Source of the DNA: Hexactinellida sp. DTS-2022
Lineage: Eukaryota; Porifera; Hexactinellida
Reading direction: 5' to 3'
Length of the DNA: 64,000 bases
Assembly: GCA_028753945.1 (NCBI GenBank)
Contig: JAPNXP010000001.1
Location: forward strand, 10,220,501-10,284,500
Part shown: in pieces, positions 43,401-53,395 of the stretch
How positions within the stretch are numbered: position 1 is the first letter of the stretch
How the letters are laid out: the number at the start of each line of letters is the position of its first letter
Notes under the pieces: generated by a model
Told to the model about the DNA's origin: nothing
Database searches by the model: none
What the model saw: the letters and a program-made list of their open reading frames with translations, nothing else
Program-made: the position numbers and the translations under genes

Positions 43401-44038
43401 CCATCCTCCACTAACTGAAAATCTATTCCCCGCACCAGTCCCAATAAAAGAAAGGATCAAATAAAAATTGAGTTAACATACGTATTTACTTGTATTTGCA
43501 ACTGTGTGCTATCTAACCGTTCTTATAATTCCCTGTACTATTACGCTATATTGCTACAGTGGATGAATCGGGGCACTGGGACAATGAAGGCTAAATTTAG
43601 AACATTGTCACCAAGGTAACATCTCATATACAATGCTAGGAATGGGACACAATTCTGACCTTTGAAGAAGTCAGTGATGTCCTCTCTGGTGCAGTTGAAT
43701 GGGAGCCCGCGCAGGCGGATTACCCCCTCCGAGGCGGAAGAGCCCTGGTTGAACTTCTTCACCTGGTAGTCCATCTCGCGTCTGTCGGACTCAAACACCT
43801 CTATGTACCTCTTCCCGATGTGGTCCTTGTTCTTGCCCAGTCCCGAGTTGTAGCTCTCCTCGTCCTCCATCTCCAGGAACGCCTCCCCGGTGGGCCGCCC
43901 CTCGTACGACTGCACCAGGTGCAGGTTGGCGATGTTGCAGCCGGAGAAGAACTTCTTCAGGTCTTCCAGCGTAGAGGAGTAGGGCAGCCCTCTGCACTTT
44001 ATGATGTAGCCGTCGGGAGCTTCTTCTGAGTCAGCCAT
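40477..44038 (-). CDS. HNRNPH: hnRNP H/F-like protein, 7 exons
   Basis: Exons on the minus strand: 43660-44038, 43284-43422, 42375-42609, 41629-41770, 41194-41388, 41078-41146 and 40477-40568. All are bounded by GT-AG and phases match; they total 1251 nt, or 416 aa. Three quasi-RRMs of the hnRNP H/F type are present: IIKCRGLPYSSTLEDLKKFF (RRM1), VIRLRGLPFNCTREDITDFF (RRM2, split by intron 1) and VVRMRGLPFSATEDEIYQFF (RRM3). Each is followed by a GRxTGEA/GRASGEA-type loop and an IGxRY(I/V)E(L/V)F strand. Between RRM2 and RRM3 lie an RDGRD-rich stretch and a GY/DY-rich linker exon. The last 92-bp exon ends MTGAYSLPPPGGGFS, a typical family ending. The protein binds G-runs to control splicing. 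The donor of exon 4 could also be 3 nt upstream (41632). Confidence 0.9.
40624..40790. mobile_element. Pogo-like MITE in hnRNP H intron 6
   Basis: Ends CAGTAGAACCTCGGTAGTAC and GTACTAACGAGGTTATACTG. It lies within the 509-bp intron 40569-41077 together with the element at 40875-40983. Confidence 0.8.
40875..40983. mobile_element. MITE 'taccttattataggaaattaacgcg' in hnRNP H intron 6
   Basis: The left end TACCTTATTATAGGAAATTA and right end TAATTTCCTACAATAAGGTA are inverted repeats of about 25 bp. The interior again repeats 'gaaattaacgc'. Non-coding. Confidence 0.75.
41434..41612. mobile_element. Pogo-like MITE in hnRNP H intron 4
   Basis: TACAGTAGATCCTCGTTAAT to GCACTAACGAGGTTCTACTG plus TA. 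It occupies most of the 240-bp intron 41389-41628. Confidence 0.8.
41771..42374. other. hnRNP H intron 3, with a diverged repeat
   Basis: A 604-bp intron containing a G/C-run (41788-41801) and, from about 42066, a 'tacagtcaggttctttta' terminus followed by repeated 'cataataagcg' motifs, suggesting an old Tc1-like MITE without a clear right end. Confidence 0.45.
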
Positions 44039-44549
44039 TCTATACTGTGTAAGCTATAGCTGTCTGAGTGAGATAGGCATAACCATTGTACTGCTGTGAG
44101 TACCTGGTAGGTGCAGTACGGGCAGTGGCGGTTCCAGGGGGGACGTCCGGGCAATTCTGCCGAGTTTAGAGTTTGCCCCGGTCCCGCCCTTGGTGATGAG
44201 CTATTTATTGCCTGGACCTGCCCCGGAGCAAGCCCTGAGTTGAATGCGTTTTTATTTATTTAGAAATTGTATTCCACTAATTGGAAGTTTGTGCAGTATA
44301 AGTTCAGTTCATTGATTGAAAGTAAATCAAACATGCCCAGGGCTGGAGCGATTCCCCGAAATTGGTCTCATGACATAACATTCTGAGAAGTATTTGCCAG
44401 GCAATCAACTTAATTCATTATTTAATGGGATTAACAACATCCAATCTTCAAAGGTTGGCAGGGGCCAGGGGCGTAACTACTATAGGACAAGGGTGGACAA
44501 AGTCCAGGGGCCTCAAGCCCCTAGGCCGGCCTAGGGGCTTTTGAGAGTT

Positions 44550-44635
44550 CCGGTGTCAGAGGAGATCCTGTTCCCCCGTGAAAATTGTTCCCCCGAACAA
44601 TTTTCACGGGGGAACAGGATCTCCTCTGACACCGG
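44550..44635. repeat. Perfect 41-bp-arm palindrome
   Basis: The arm beginning CCGGTGTCAGAGGAGATCCT (44550-44590) is repeated as its exact reverse complement at 44595-44635, with only CCCC between. It is flanked by another palindrome, GCCCCTAGGCCGGCCTAGGGGC in two halves at 44517-44538. Confidence 0.95.
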
Positions 44636-44752
44636 CACCTATTCGGGGAAATAATGTATACGTGGAGTATAAATTACAAATGAACAAAGGAGATAACAAT
44701 AAACAAATACAAGAATACTAAAAAGAATGAGTTCGAATAGAGAGGAAGTAAG

Positions 44753-45735
44753 TCAGAATATCTGTAGACAGGAAGTATCTTTGCAGCAAACAACAACACG
44801 CCCTGTGTTATCTATAGCTACACCAAGAGGAGAATCAAACTCCCCAATACCCTGTCCTTTCTTCCCAATCTTGTGTACCTCCTCTCCTTCATAGCTGAAT
44901 ACGTACACACAGTGGTTGCTCATGTCGCTCATAACAATGTTATAGTCTCTGTCTATGTCGAAGAAATAAGGGTTGTTAGTTTGTTTACCATCACCCCGTG
45001 TTATTATCCTGTTTATAATAAGATGATCCGAACTGAAGATAACCAGACACGGATCATTATCATCTAGTACCAGTATTCTGTCTCGAGTAACCTTGACATC
45101 ACGCGGCCCCTTAAACAACCCTATTCCCAGCATGGAATGGAACTTGAGATCCTCGGTTAATACTTGCACTCTGTTGTTAGAATGATCACAGACATAAACA
45201 TTGTTAGTGCTCTCTGACACATCTAAACCATATGGAGAACTAAACTGTAATTCTGCATTCCCACGTGTGCCTACACTCTTGGTTAGTTGGCCTTCTAGCG
45301 AGTACATATTCACACAATGACCAGACCATTGTGTAACTAACACCTTATCCCTGGTTACACAAATGCCATGTGGTTGTTGCATTTTCTCTGAGAACATAAA
45401 CAGATAGACTCCGTTACCAGAGAATGTCTGTACTCTGTTATTGCTCTCGTCTGCTACGTAAATGTTACCGGATTCATAATGCAAGGCTATGCCACTGGGA
45501 CTATTCAACTCTCCTGGAGCTTTCTTATCCGTGGACTTCCTACAGCTATGGGCAGTAGGCAGCCGTTTGGCCTTATAGTCCGGTACAATAGGCTTAACCA
45601 GAGGAGGGAAGGTCCGGGCGGTAGATGCACTAGTGTGGCCGTTAAGCTGTATTTCCCCCAACTGTGGAATATTCAACTCGAATACACGATCCCATTTAAA
45701 CTCTATTAGCTTATGAGTGTCAGTGGATAACTCCT
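44753..45735 (-). pseudogene. Coiled-coil/NHL gene, 5'-truncated
   Basis: An open frame ends at TGA 44753-44755 with six NHL blades, for example PSGIALHYESGNIYVADESNN and PYGLDVSESTNNVYVCDHSNN, ending TSCLQIF. The frame can be followed upstream to about 45735 (KLIEFKWDRVFELNI), which matches the end of the coiled coil in the intact gene (RRVELEWDTNLEGIL). There is no ATG in a sensible place; the 307-codon frame starts at TTG. At about 45735 homology stops exactly where the dispersed repeat 'gtcaacaaattcctta' begins. So the first 120 or so codons were lost or replaced at a repeat boundary. An alternative downstream ATG would give only part of the propeller. Confidence 0.75.
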
Positions 45736-45915
45736 TAAGTCAACAAATTCCTTATATTATATTATTTTATTTAATCCATTATATAAGTAATATACTACAA
45801 TTAAATAGAAGCCAGCTGGAATTTCTAAGTTGAATCAATATAATTATCGCAAGTTGAAACAATAGAGTAAATTTAACAAGTTAAATCAATCTAATTATTA
45901 TAAGTTGAAATATTC
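45735..45915. repeat. Dispersed repeat copy at the NHL truncation point
   Basis: Shares 'gtcaacaaattccttatatta', 'actacaattaaatagaagcc' and 'aagttgaaacaatag' with 20020-20175 and 20790-20990. Confidence 0.65.
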
Positions 45916-46313
45916 CTTTAGAGGCACTATCTTTTGGTGGCTACCGATTGGTAAATTAAAATACAAACTCTTCGATTTCGTTCGTTTCAAGATGGAGTGC
46001 AAAACCGATAGGGGGCAGTTGACGTCCGCTTACATCTAAATTTCCATTCATTTCTATAATTATTTCCAAACAACAACAATAAATATACAAATAAAATAAA
46101 TTTCTAATCTGTAAAGTTGTTTACTCATTATACCAATAAAAGTTATAAAACTATTGGGAGATAGTTTCGACTCATAACTTAAAAAATTTATCACTTTATA
46201 TTATTAACTTGTGTTAGAGCTTTGAGCCAATTTTCAATTTCATCTAACCAATTAATCATTTGTCTATTCTATTGCATGTTTTACTTTTAGTATTATTTGG
46301 ATTCGAGCTATCT

Positions 46314-48846
46314 TTATCGTGAATTGAAATTTATTAAGCTATAAATATGAGAATTTGAATTTCCTAAACAAATTACAATGTGTAGCCATGGCCTACTTAA
46401 TATACGGCCGTTTACCTTTTGACAACCAATGTCAGAGTGATATTCACAGACAAAAGAATGTTCCCAATCAGATGAGTAGCGATTCAGGACACACTGTGCT
46501 ACAACTTTGGAGGGAACGTCTAATTTTAAAATTCTTTTCTCTAAAAAGTTAAGAACTGAAAAAGCTGATTGTACATAGTTGCTCAATGATGAAGTTGGAT
46601 ACTTGAGGCCTCCTTTATTACTTTCATCTAGGTAGGCACTAGAAACAGGATCATTGTTGAGGGAAATTGTACACAATTCACATTCAATGTGTCTGACTAG
46701 AGACAGAGATATATATCCTGCTACATAGATGATGACATCAATTGTATCTTGGGAAATAGTTAAATCATCGAAGTTTTCATTGCCAATTTCTGTTAGAAAA
46801 TGTTCTATGATGGCTGTTTGTTCATCCGATGAAGAAACTGAAATTGAGGTGAGTTCAATGTTATTTCTAAGGATAGTTTTCAATTTTATGATTGACTCCG
46901 ACCGATATACATCCTTAAGACTCACTAAAAACCTACCTCCTGACATTTGCCTATACTGTGAAAATCTTCTTTCAAGAGGATCCGTTTGTAACCTTCCTGT
47001 AAGAACATATAGATAGCCTTCATTTAGTAAATCTGTGCTAAGGTCTGCAATTGCTTGGTTAGTACAGATTAGAGCATCAAATGTTTGCTTAGACAGGCCA
47101 TACTTTTTTGAGTCTCTCCATTGACTTAGCCAGTTATTCATTTTCTGCAGAAAATTAATTTTTCCATCATTTGACACTAGAGCATTGCCAACTATAATAT
47201 TCTTTGGCGTTTACAACTAACCACCAATTGTAGATCAAATTTAGAAACGAAGAGGAAGTTATTTCTTCGGGAAAGTATTGGCGAATGGCTGCAATAGTTG
47301 TTAAGTCGAATATTGCTAGTGCATGTGGCACAGATTGTTTGTTATTTCCAGGATGCAGCACCTGTTCTGAAATTTTGGGTGCTTTCCTCAAATGGCATTG
47401 CATTTCTAAATCTCTTTCATGGATATGATGAAAAACTGACCATTTGATAAACCCAGGTACAACATCAAAAATGCTATCCATTAAACTTGTTGATAGTTCC
47501 GGAATTTGGAAAAATCTTTTCGAAATCAAGTTGTTCCTGATGTTTTTCATTAAATGAACGCTGTCGAATAATAAATATAAATGTCTCTCTGGGTTGGATG
47601 GGTTAATCATAGAGTTTTCGCGTAGTGAACAGGGATATCTTTCTTTTAAGTGTTTAAACGCGCTAACGTTAGTTGGATGGTTGTCGCTGATCACGGCTCT
47701 CGTATTGAAGAGTGCTTCGTTCAGGATTTTCAACTTTCAAGCAATCCAATATACCATCTTGTACGATATGGTTATCAATTTTTGTGAGTGGAATAGCTTT
47801 TAGTATAAAAGGTGTTGATTGCTTCAAAGAAACCACCATAAAGGAAAGTATGCTTTTGTACAATTGTAATAGATTAGTGCATCCAGTTAATTCTCGCCCA
47901 TCGTACTGAACTTCTTGCTGTAAATACATTTCGTCGAGCAATATGATCACGTCGTTACCAAATATAGAATTCTCCCTTAAAGAGATCAAACTTTTACTGG
48001 TGTCTACTCCTCTGGCACTTAATTTGTATAATAAAGATAAGCTAGGCAGAGGGAGAAATTCTTGCAGGTATCGATATGCAGAAAGGGAAGTATAGCGAAA
48101 GATTAAAGCAAATCTTAATGCTTTAGAGGAATAAGGTGGTCTCCCTTTTTGACTATAGTATTTGGCGTATGTTAACTCATCAATTATGCTTGATCACAGG
48201 TTGCTGCAGCATTTCTACAGTATGTTGGAAGATTTGTAAGCATATCTAGAGAAGTAATTTTGCATCTTTCACCTTTTTGTATGTAACTAGGAAGTGGGAT
48301 GGGACAACTGTCATAGCTTAGCTTGACATGAAAGCTATTGTCAACGTGTATGCATTCTTAGACCCTCGCAATTCCTGAACAAATCTGGACTCGGAATGCT
48401 GTAATACTGCTATCAGATATTTCTAACTGAAAATGTTGATATTCTTTTGCTTGTCCGATGAACCCAACTAGATTATCGAAGGATTTGACATCATATATTG
48501 ACATGAAACTTCCTAATTCATCAGGGGCATATACTCGAACTTTTGGGAGTTTCCGTGGTTCACATGGCACTGGAGCTTGGGATAGTGGAATGGATTTCGG
48601 GTGAATAGTAGGGATTGGACTCATAGAATAATCAAGCCTGATTCTTTCTTTATTTTTGATAAGATATTTATCTTCAAAATGATCAATACACATTACAGAA
48701 GATTTGCTGGACTCGTAATCTTTCCTATTCAAAAATTCTAGCCACTTTTTTGAGAGTACTTGATCCTGTGGAAATCTGAATACTGGTTTAGTCTGGCATA
48801 ACTCGTAATTTGTGTTACATCCAGGAACTGAACATTTATTGGGCAT
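46314..48846 (-). pseudogene. P-element/THAP9-like transposase, mutated
   Basis: The minus-strand reading begins with a THAP zinc finger (MPNKCSVPGC, then the Cys and His ligands in MCIDHFED). It is followed by a coiled/insert region and a P-element-type RNase H fold (DVIILLDEMY with a catalytic-type Asp, AVISDNHPTN, DSVHLMKNIRN). A C-terminal helical part follows (YVLTGRLQTDPLERRFSQYR). This order is that of THAP9/P transposases. It is broken by an in-frame TAA at 48358-48360 and by frame changes near 48190, 47725 and 47175. Intron splicing could remove some of these, but no convincing splice pairs were found. The last frame runs through the element's left terminal repeat into flanking DNA. 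Not expected to be active. Confidence 0.85.
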
Positions 48847-49396
48847 ATTTGGAGGAAAAATTATGTTGAAGAATACTAGTGGAATAACAGATAATTTCTT
48901 TTATGGCTACAGAGGTGGTTTCAAAGTTTTGTCAAGTGTTTTATGGAATGTCAAAGTGATTAGTTATTTATATTCCACAGAAGCTCGAATGTTATTTTGA
49001 TCTGCCACATTCTAACCACATTATGAATACTTCAATTGATCTGGATTGATTTATTGCTTCACATTCTTATTGTCTATTGTCTAATTCTCTGATTTTGAAT
49101 TTATTACTATGATTTCACTTCTACTAATTTCATGCGTATAATTATTATAATATTAATTAATACAATATATATAGTATATGCTGACGTCATCATTAAATGG
49201 CGCCTAAACAGCTTAACCACAAATCTGAGATTCTCAAAAGTGGTTCCATTGGACTCGCAATGGTTGATTACCCCATATACAATGCAAATAATAACAATAG
49301 GAGGCATAGTTTAGCCTAGAATGAAATTTATAAACTGGCCTTCTATTTTTTTGGCCTTCTCGGTGACATACACGGCCGTATATTAAGTAGGCCATG
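46387..49396 (-). mobile_element. P/THAP9-superfamily transposon, complete ends
   Basis: The terminal inverted repeats CATGGCCTACTTAATATACG and its complement extend about 25 bp. GTGTAGC is duplicated at 46380-46386 and 49397-49403 (7 bp seen; P elements usually give 8). The element is 3010 bp and carries the mutated transposase on the minus strand. A 150-bp copy of its right end occurs inverted at 57648-57800. Confidence 0.85.
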
Positions 49397-49403
49397 GTGT
49401 AGC

Positions 49404-50587
49404 ATATTATTAAGGGGACTTTATGAGGAATATATTTAATACACCACAGAGATGTATAATTCTACATGATTACTTTAATGGCGTAGTAAGGCCGCGCAGC
49501 GGCCGTCATTTGAGGCGTGAAGCGCCGAACAGTCGCAAAGCGACCGAGACCGAAGGACTCGTAATAATTAATACAGTCGAAACCCCCCCACTTTCGGCGC
49601 CTATGCGTGATGGGTAGCTATGTAGATGGGCTTGGCAATACGATGGTAACCAAGGGCAGTCTCCAGTTGGGAGGATTAATTCGTAATTATTCAGTTAGCA
49701 ATATTATTCAGTTATTAAAATCGGTTTTGACAGTCCTAATTATAGTCTATTAGTACGGCAAAATTTCAATTGGTTTGTAACCAGCGAAGCGACCAACAAT
49801 TCAATCTGGTGGCTATTATTGCATAGGAAGAGATTTTTATTATCGCGCTCCTAAATACACATTCCTTCATCTCATATGGCTATTATGAGATACTCCACGA
49901 CTAGTCGCTGTTGTTGACCTAAATCCATAGGGACAGTGTTTGCAAAATACTGGTGGAAGGGCGAAGGAATAGGATATCCATCCAAAGTTTGCGAAACAGG
50001 CTACTCATACTAATGAATTCGTAATAAATTACTTACATTAATTTAACTAGAGTGATAGTTATACAACTTTTACATAATAATGACTATAACATGAAATATA
50101 TTAGTTAGGGCTATTACATTGCGCTGGTCAGCATGATAACCTATGGTTAAAGTGAATCAGGGATCCAATTACATTACTAGCACCGAGGGCGACCAAAAAT
50201 ATAAGCCCAGTACAGCGCGGCGGAGTTTGAATAGAACCAGATTATGTGTGTGGTTTCGTCCCATCACAGGGACTCATCAGGAGGGTAACCCTCGACCACC
50301 ATGCTTACTGCCAAAGAGGTTAATTTCCCTTTATCGTACTGCCTATGTGCTTAATGGTTGAACTGCTCCAATATGCGCCCAAATTCTAAAAATTAATCCA
50401 GGTATCTGATGATTTCAGTGTGTCGGTTTATTTAAATAACATTTTTTTAATTCATTTAATTAAATGTTTAAATCGAAAAAATCCGAAATATTAATGATTA
50501 ATTGACTACATTTCTCCTTTAAAGAGATGACTCATAATACAATAGTATGCCTATTGATTGCACTTACTAGTTCCTATGAGTATACCT
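49404..50587. other. Repeat-bearing intergenic region
   Basis: Holds a GCGAAGCG-type repeat (49485-49565), a Tc1-like left end near 49572 and a segment at 50230-50305 that recurs inverted at 56103-56175 ('gtttcgtcccat..gggtaaccctcgaccaccatg'). No gene is recognised. Confidence 0.45.
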
Positions 50588-51642
50588 AAAGCCCACCACA
50601 CACGATGCAACTGTTGCACGGAACAAAGTTGCATGCAACACAATTTTCGTGCGACAAGTTGCATGCAACATTTATTTTCGTGCAACATTGTTGCATGGAA
50701 ATTACTCTATTACACGTGTAAAATATTATTTTAAATCAGTACTATACGTATAATCCCAATGGATTTGTTATTTCCAAATTCATTACTGTGGATAAAACAC
50801 ACGTTGTCGATTCCGCATTCCAAATTATTATACTTCGCCGGAGGAAATTGCAATTGACCCGTCAACGCAAATTGAGATCTCATGGGTTAAGGATTGGATC
50901 AAAATCGAGAGACGCAAAGTGCATTTCATCTATTGATGAGAGAAATTTTTTAGTTGACACATCAAGTTATAGAAATCTCGTAAGGATGGATCGTCTATCC
51001 AGTGTTAATTAATTAATTAATTAATTAATAATTACCATTTTTGGTATTCTTAGTTAGAACTGGATATCTATATATTCATCCAAACCTCATTTATTCGGGC
51101 ACTGTCGTCCGGAGGCTGCCCATAACTAGAATTTACCCGGATCTTAGAAATATAGTGGTTAGTACATGTGCAATCCCAAAGTGTCTAATCCATATTTTTT
51201 AGATTCATTCAAAATCAAAAAACGTCGTTAACGGGTCCTGGATAATTTAGTGTGTAGTATTTCTAGGAAAATAATATGCAGCAATACGATCGGTGTTTTT
51301 AAAACCGTGCTCAAATTTCTGATATATACATTTGTGTTCGCATCATAGGTGGATTGATTAAGGGTAGTGAGAGTAAGTAGTCAAAACAATTTTTCAATTG
51401 TTTTGAGTAGGTGAAAAAATGCAAACGAAAATAATCTGAAAATATGTACTGAATTTCATATTTTCGTGCAACAATGTTGCAAGAAAATTGAACATGTCCA
51501 ATTTCCATGCAACATGTTGCATGCAACAATATTGCATGCAACAATATTGCGTGCAACAGTCAACATACACGGTGCAACTTTGTTGCATGGAAAATTTAAC
51601 ATACACGATGCAACAAAGTTGCATCGTGTATGGTGGGCTTTA
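50588..51642. mobile_element. 1-kb inverted-repeat element with TGCATGCAACA motifs
   Basis: Ends AAAGCCCACCACACACGATGCAAC (50588 onward) and its near complement finishing GTATGGTGGGCTTT (51642). Each end carries arrays of 'gttgcatgcaac' palindromes (50610-50700 and 51470-51615). The interior has a 74-codon frame with RRRKLQLTRQRKL and YRNLVRMD. That is reminiscent of the start of a PIF/Harbinger transposase, but too short and weak to assign. Confidence 0.65.
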
Positions 51643-51793
51643 TGAATATATAAGTTATTGCTTAATCATCACTTTAATTGGTAAAATAATTTTATTAGGA
51701 AGTAATATAAACCATAAACAATGCAATTAAGTATAAATTTATTAAGAATTAAGAAGTGAATACTGAAAAAAGAGAGAAAACGATTGCAGGTTA

Positions 51794-52226
51794 TTAAAGT
51801 TGGTCGATATTAGGTTCTACCGCTTCGACACTGTCTTCTACTGGGTCGATATTAGGTTCTACCGCTTCGACACTGTCTTCTACTAGTTCCACTATTAGAG
51901 ATGGATCTTGAGGATCTTCAATTAGCTGCGAAGCTTGCTCAAATATTGAGTTTTCAGCTACGTATTAGTTTCTCCACCTTATTTTGCAATCGTGCGTTAT
52001 CTTTCTTCAATTGTTTAAATTGGAAAATGCAATTAGCCTGCATCTTGTTGAAGTTTGCAGTTAGACATCGTACAGTAAGTTTCAAAACTTTAACCTGATC
52101 TTCCAACTGGATTACCTTTTGATTCCCATCATTGTCCAAGATGATCTTTTCAAGGAATTGTTGTTGGTGGCTTAAATATTGTTGTTGTTGCAAAATAAAT
52201 TGCGTGTAAGCATTATTATTGGCCAT
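51794..52226 (-). pseudogene. Gln-rich coiled-coil ORF with one frameshift
   Basis: ATG 52224-52226 opens MANNNAYTQFILQQQQ, continuing as a heptad-like, Q/K/L-rich coiled coil (QLEDQVKVLKLTVRCL) to a stop at 51954. Shifting frame there, the sequence stays open with an acidic tail that includes a 14-residue tandem repeat (VEDSVEAVEPNIDP twice) up to TAA 51794-51796. The tandem DNA repeat is 42 bp, at 51801-51884. So this is either a small host protein of about 143 aa broken by one base, or the accessory protein of the neighbouring inverted-repeat transposon (Harbinger elements encode a second, Myb-like protein). I do not recognise a domain. Confidence 0.45.
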
Positions 52227-52550
52227 ATGCGCACAATTTCGAGTAAATAAAGTAGTAGTATGTAGTAGTAGTATAGGAGTAGTCATAGAATGCTATGCTA
52301 CGCCTAACAACTCGCGCAATAACTCGTGCAAATAACTGCGTAACCTCGCGCAATAGCTTGCGTAATGATTACATTTACCAAAACATTTCGATCGCAAATA
52401 GAAACCTTAAACTTCACTATGACTAATCAATAAAAATAGAGGGGGGACAGATTTTGTAGGGGGGGACAGTTTTTGACATGGACCATGGATATTTGTCAAA
52501 AAGTGTCCCCCCGGACAAGTTTTGTAGGGGGGACAGTTTTTGTCAAAACA

Positions 52551-52710
52551 ATATGTACCAATAGCGTACTTGTGATTGTGTAACATACTAATGTACAAAC
52601 TATTAATAATGTATAGAGTTCTGATTACGTTCACTTAATTTCTTATGTACCAATAGCGCACTTGCGATTGTATAATTATCATTCTAATATGCAAACTATT
52701 AATATTAAAT
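52551..52710. repeat. Tandem duplicate of about 70 bp
   Basis: 'atgtaccaatagcgtacttg' at 52551 and 'atgtaccaatagcgcacttg' at 52643, both followed by 'cgattgt..aat..gcaaactattaat'. A G-run/C-run inverted pair, 'ggggggacagtttttgac', lies just before (52441-52545). Confidence 0.55.
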
Positions 52711-52858
52711 CTATGAAGAATTTCAATTCTGTCTAGAATCATTTTAGGAGTTGATCTGTAATGGACTGCGTTATTTCCCACAAGTCGTTACCCTCTTGGA
52801 AATTAATTTTGGATTCAAAATACGTATACTGGTACAATACAGTAGAACCCGTTAGTAC

Positions 52859-53229
52859 CAGGGTTGTCAATCCAATCCAACCGAGAAGATTTTCGATTGC
52901 CGATTGCTGCATTTTTCTAAGATTGGATTGGTTCGATTTTTATCGATTGTTTGTTTTTTCAATTTCTAAATAATGCCAAAATTTAAAATGCTCAATTGCT
53001 CGTCAATTAAACCCAATAATATATGTTTTAAGTTTGAACATATGATGAAACATAACTCTTTTTGATATAATACTGAGGAGTAAACGATCGAAAAAATCGG
53101 AGAAACAATCCAAAAAAATCGATGATATTTTGGATTGTCGATTGCGATTGGATTGTCATCCGAATAATCGATTGTCCAAAATTTGGCTCGATTGGATTGG
53201 ATTGTCGATTGGATTGAATTGGCACCCTG
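52859..53229. mobile_element. hAT-like MITE nested in a pogo-like MITE
   Basis: Ends CAGGGTTGTCAATCCAATCC and its near complement ending GGCACCCTG. The exact 8-bp duplication GTTAGTAC lies at 52851-52858 and 53230-53237. The host is the left end of a pogo-like element (CAGTAGAACCCGTTAGTAC). The interior is made of 'gattggattg' motifs. Confidence 0.9.
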
Positions 53230-53395
53230 GTTAGTACGGAGACGGTTAATACGAAGTGTATTTCAGGTATTCAAAATACAAGTTGATGTTTGTGTCCTAC
53301 AAACAAACAATATTAGAAATATCGAAAACATGCATCTACAATAAATATTGAAGAAAATAATGGAATAAAATTAAAAAGTTTGTGAATAATAATAT

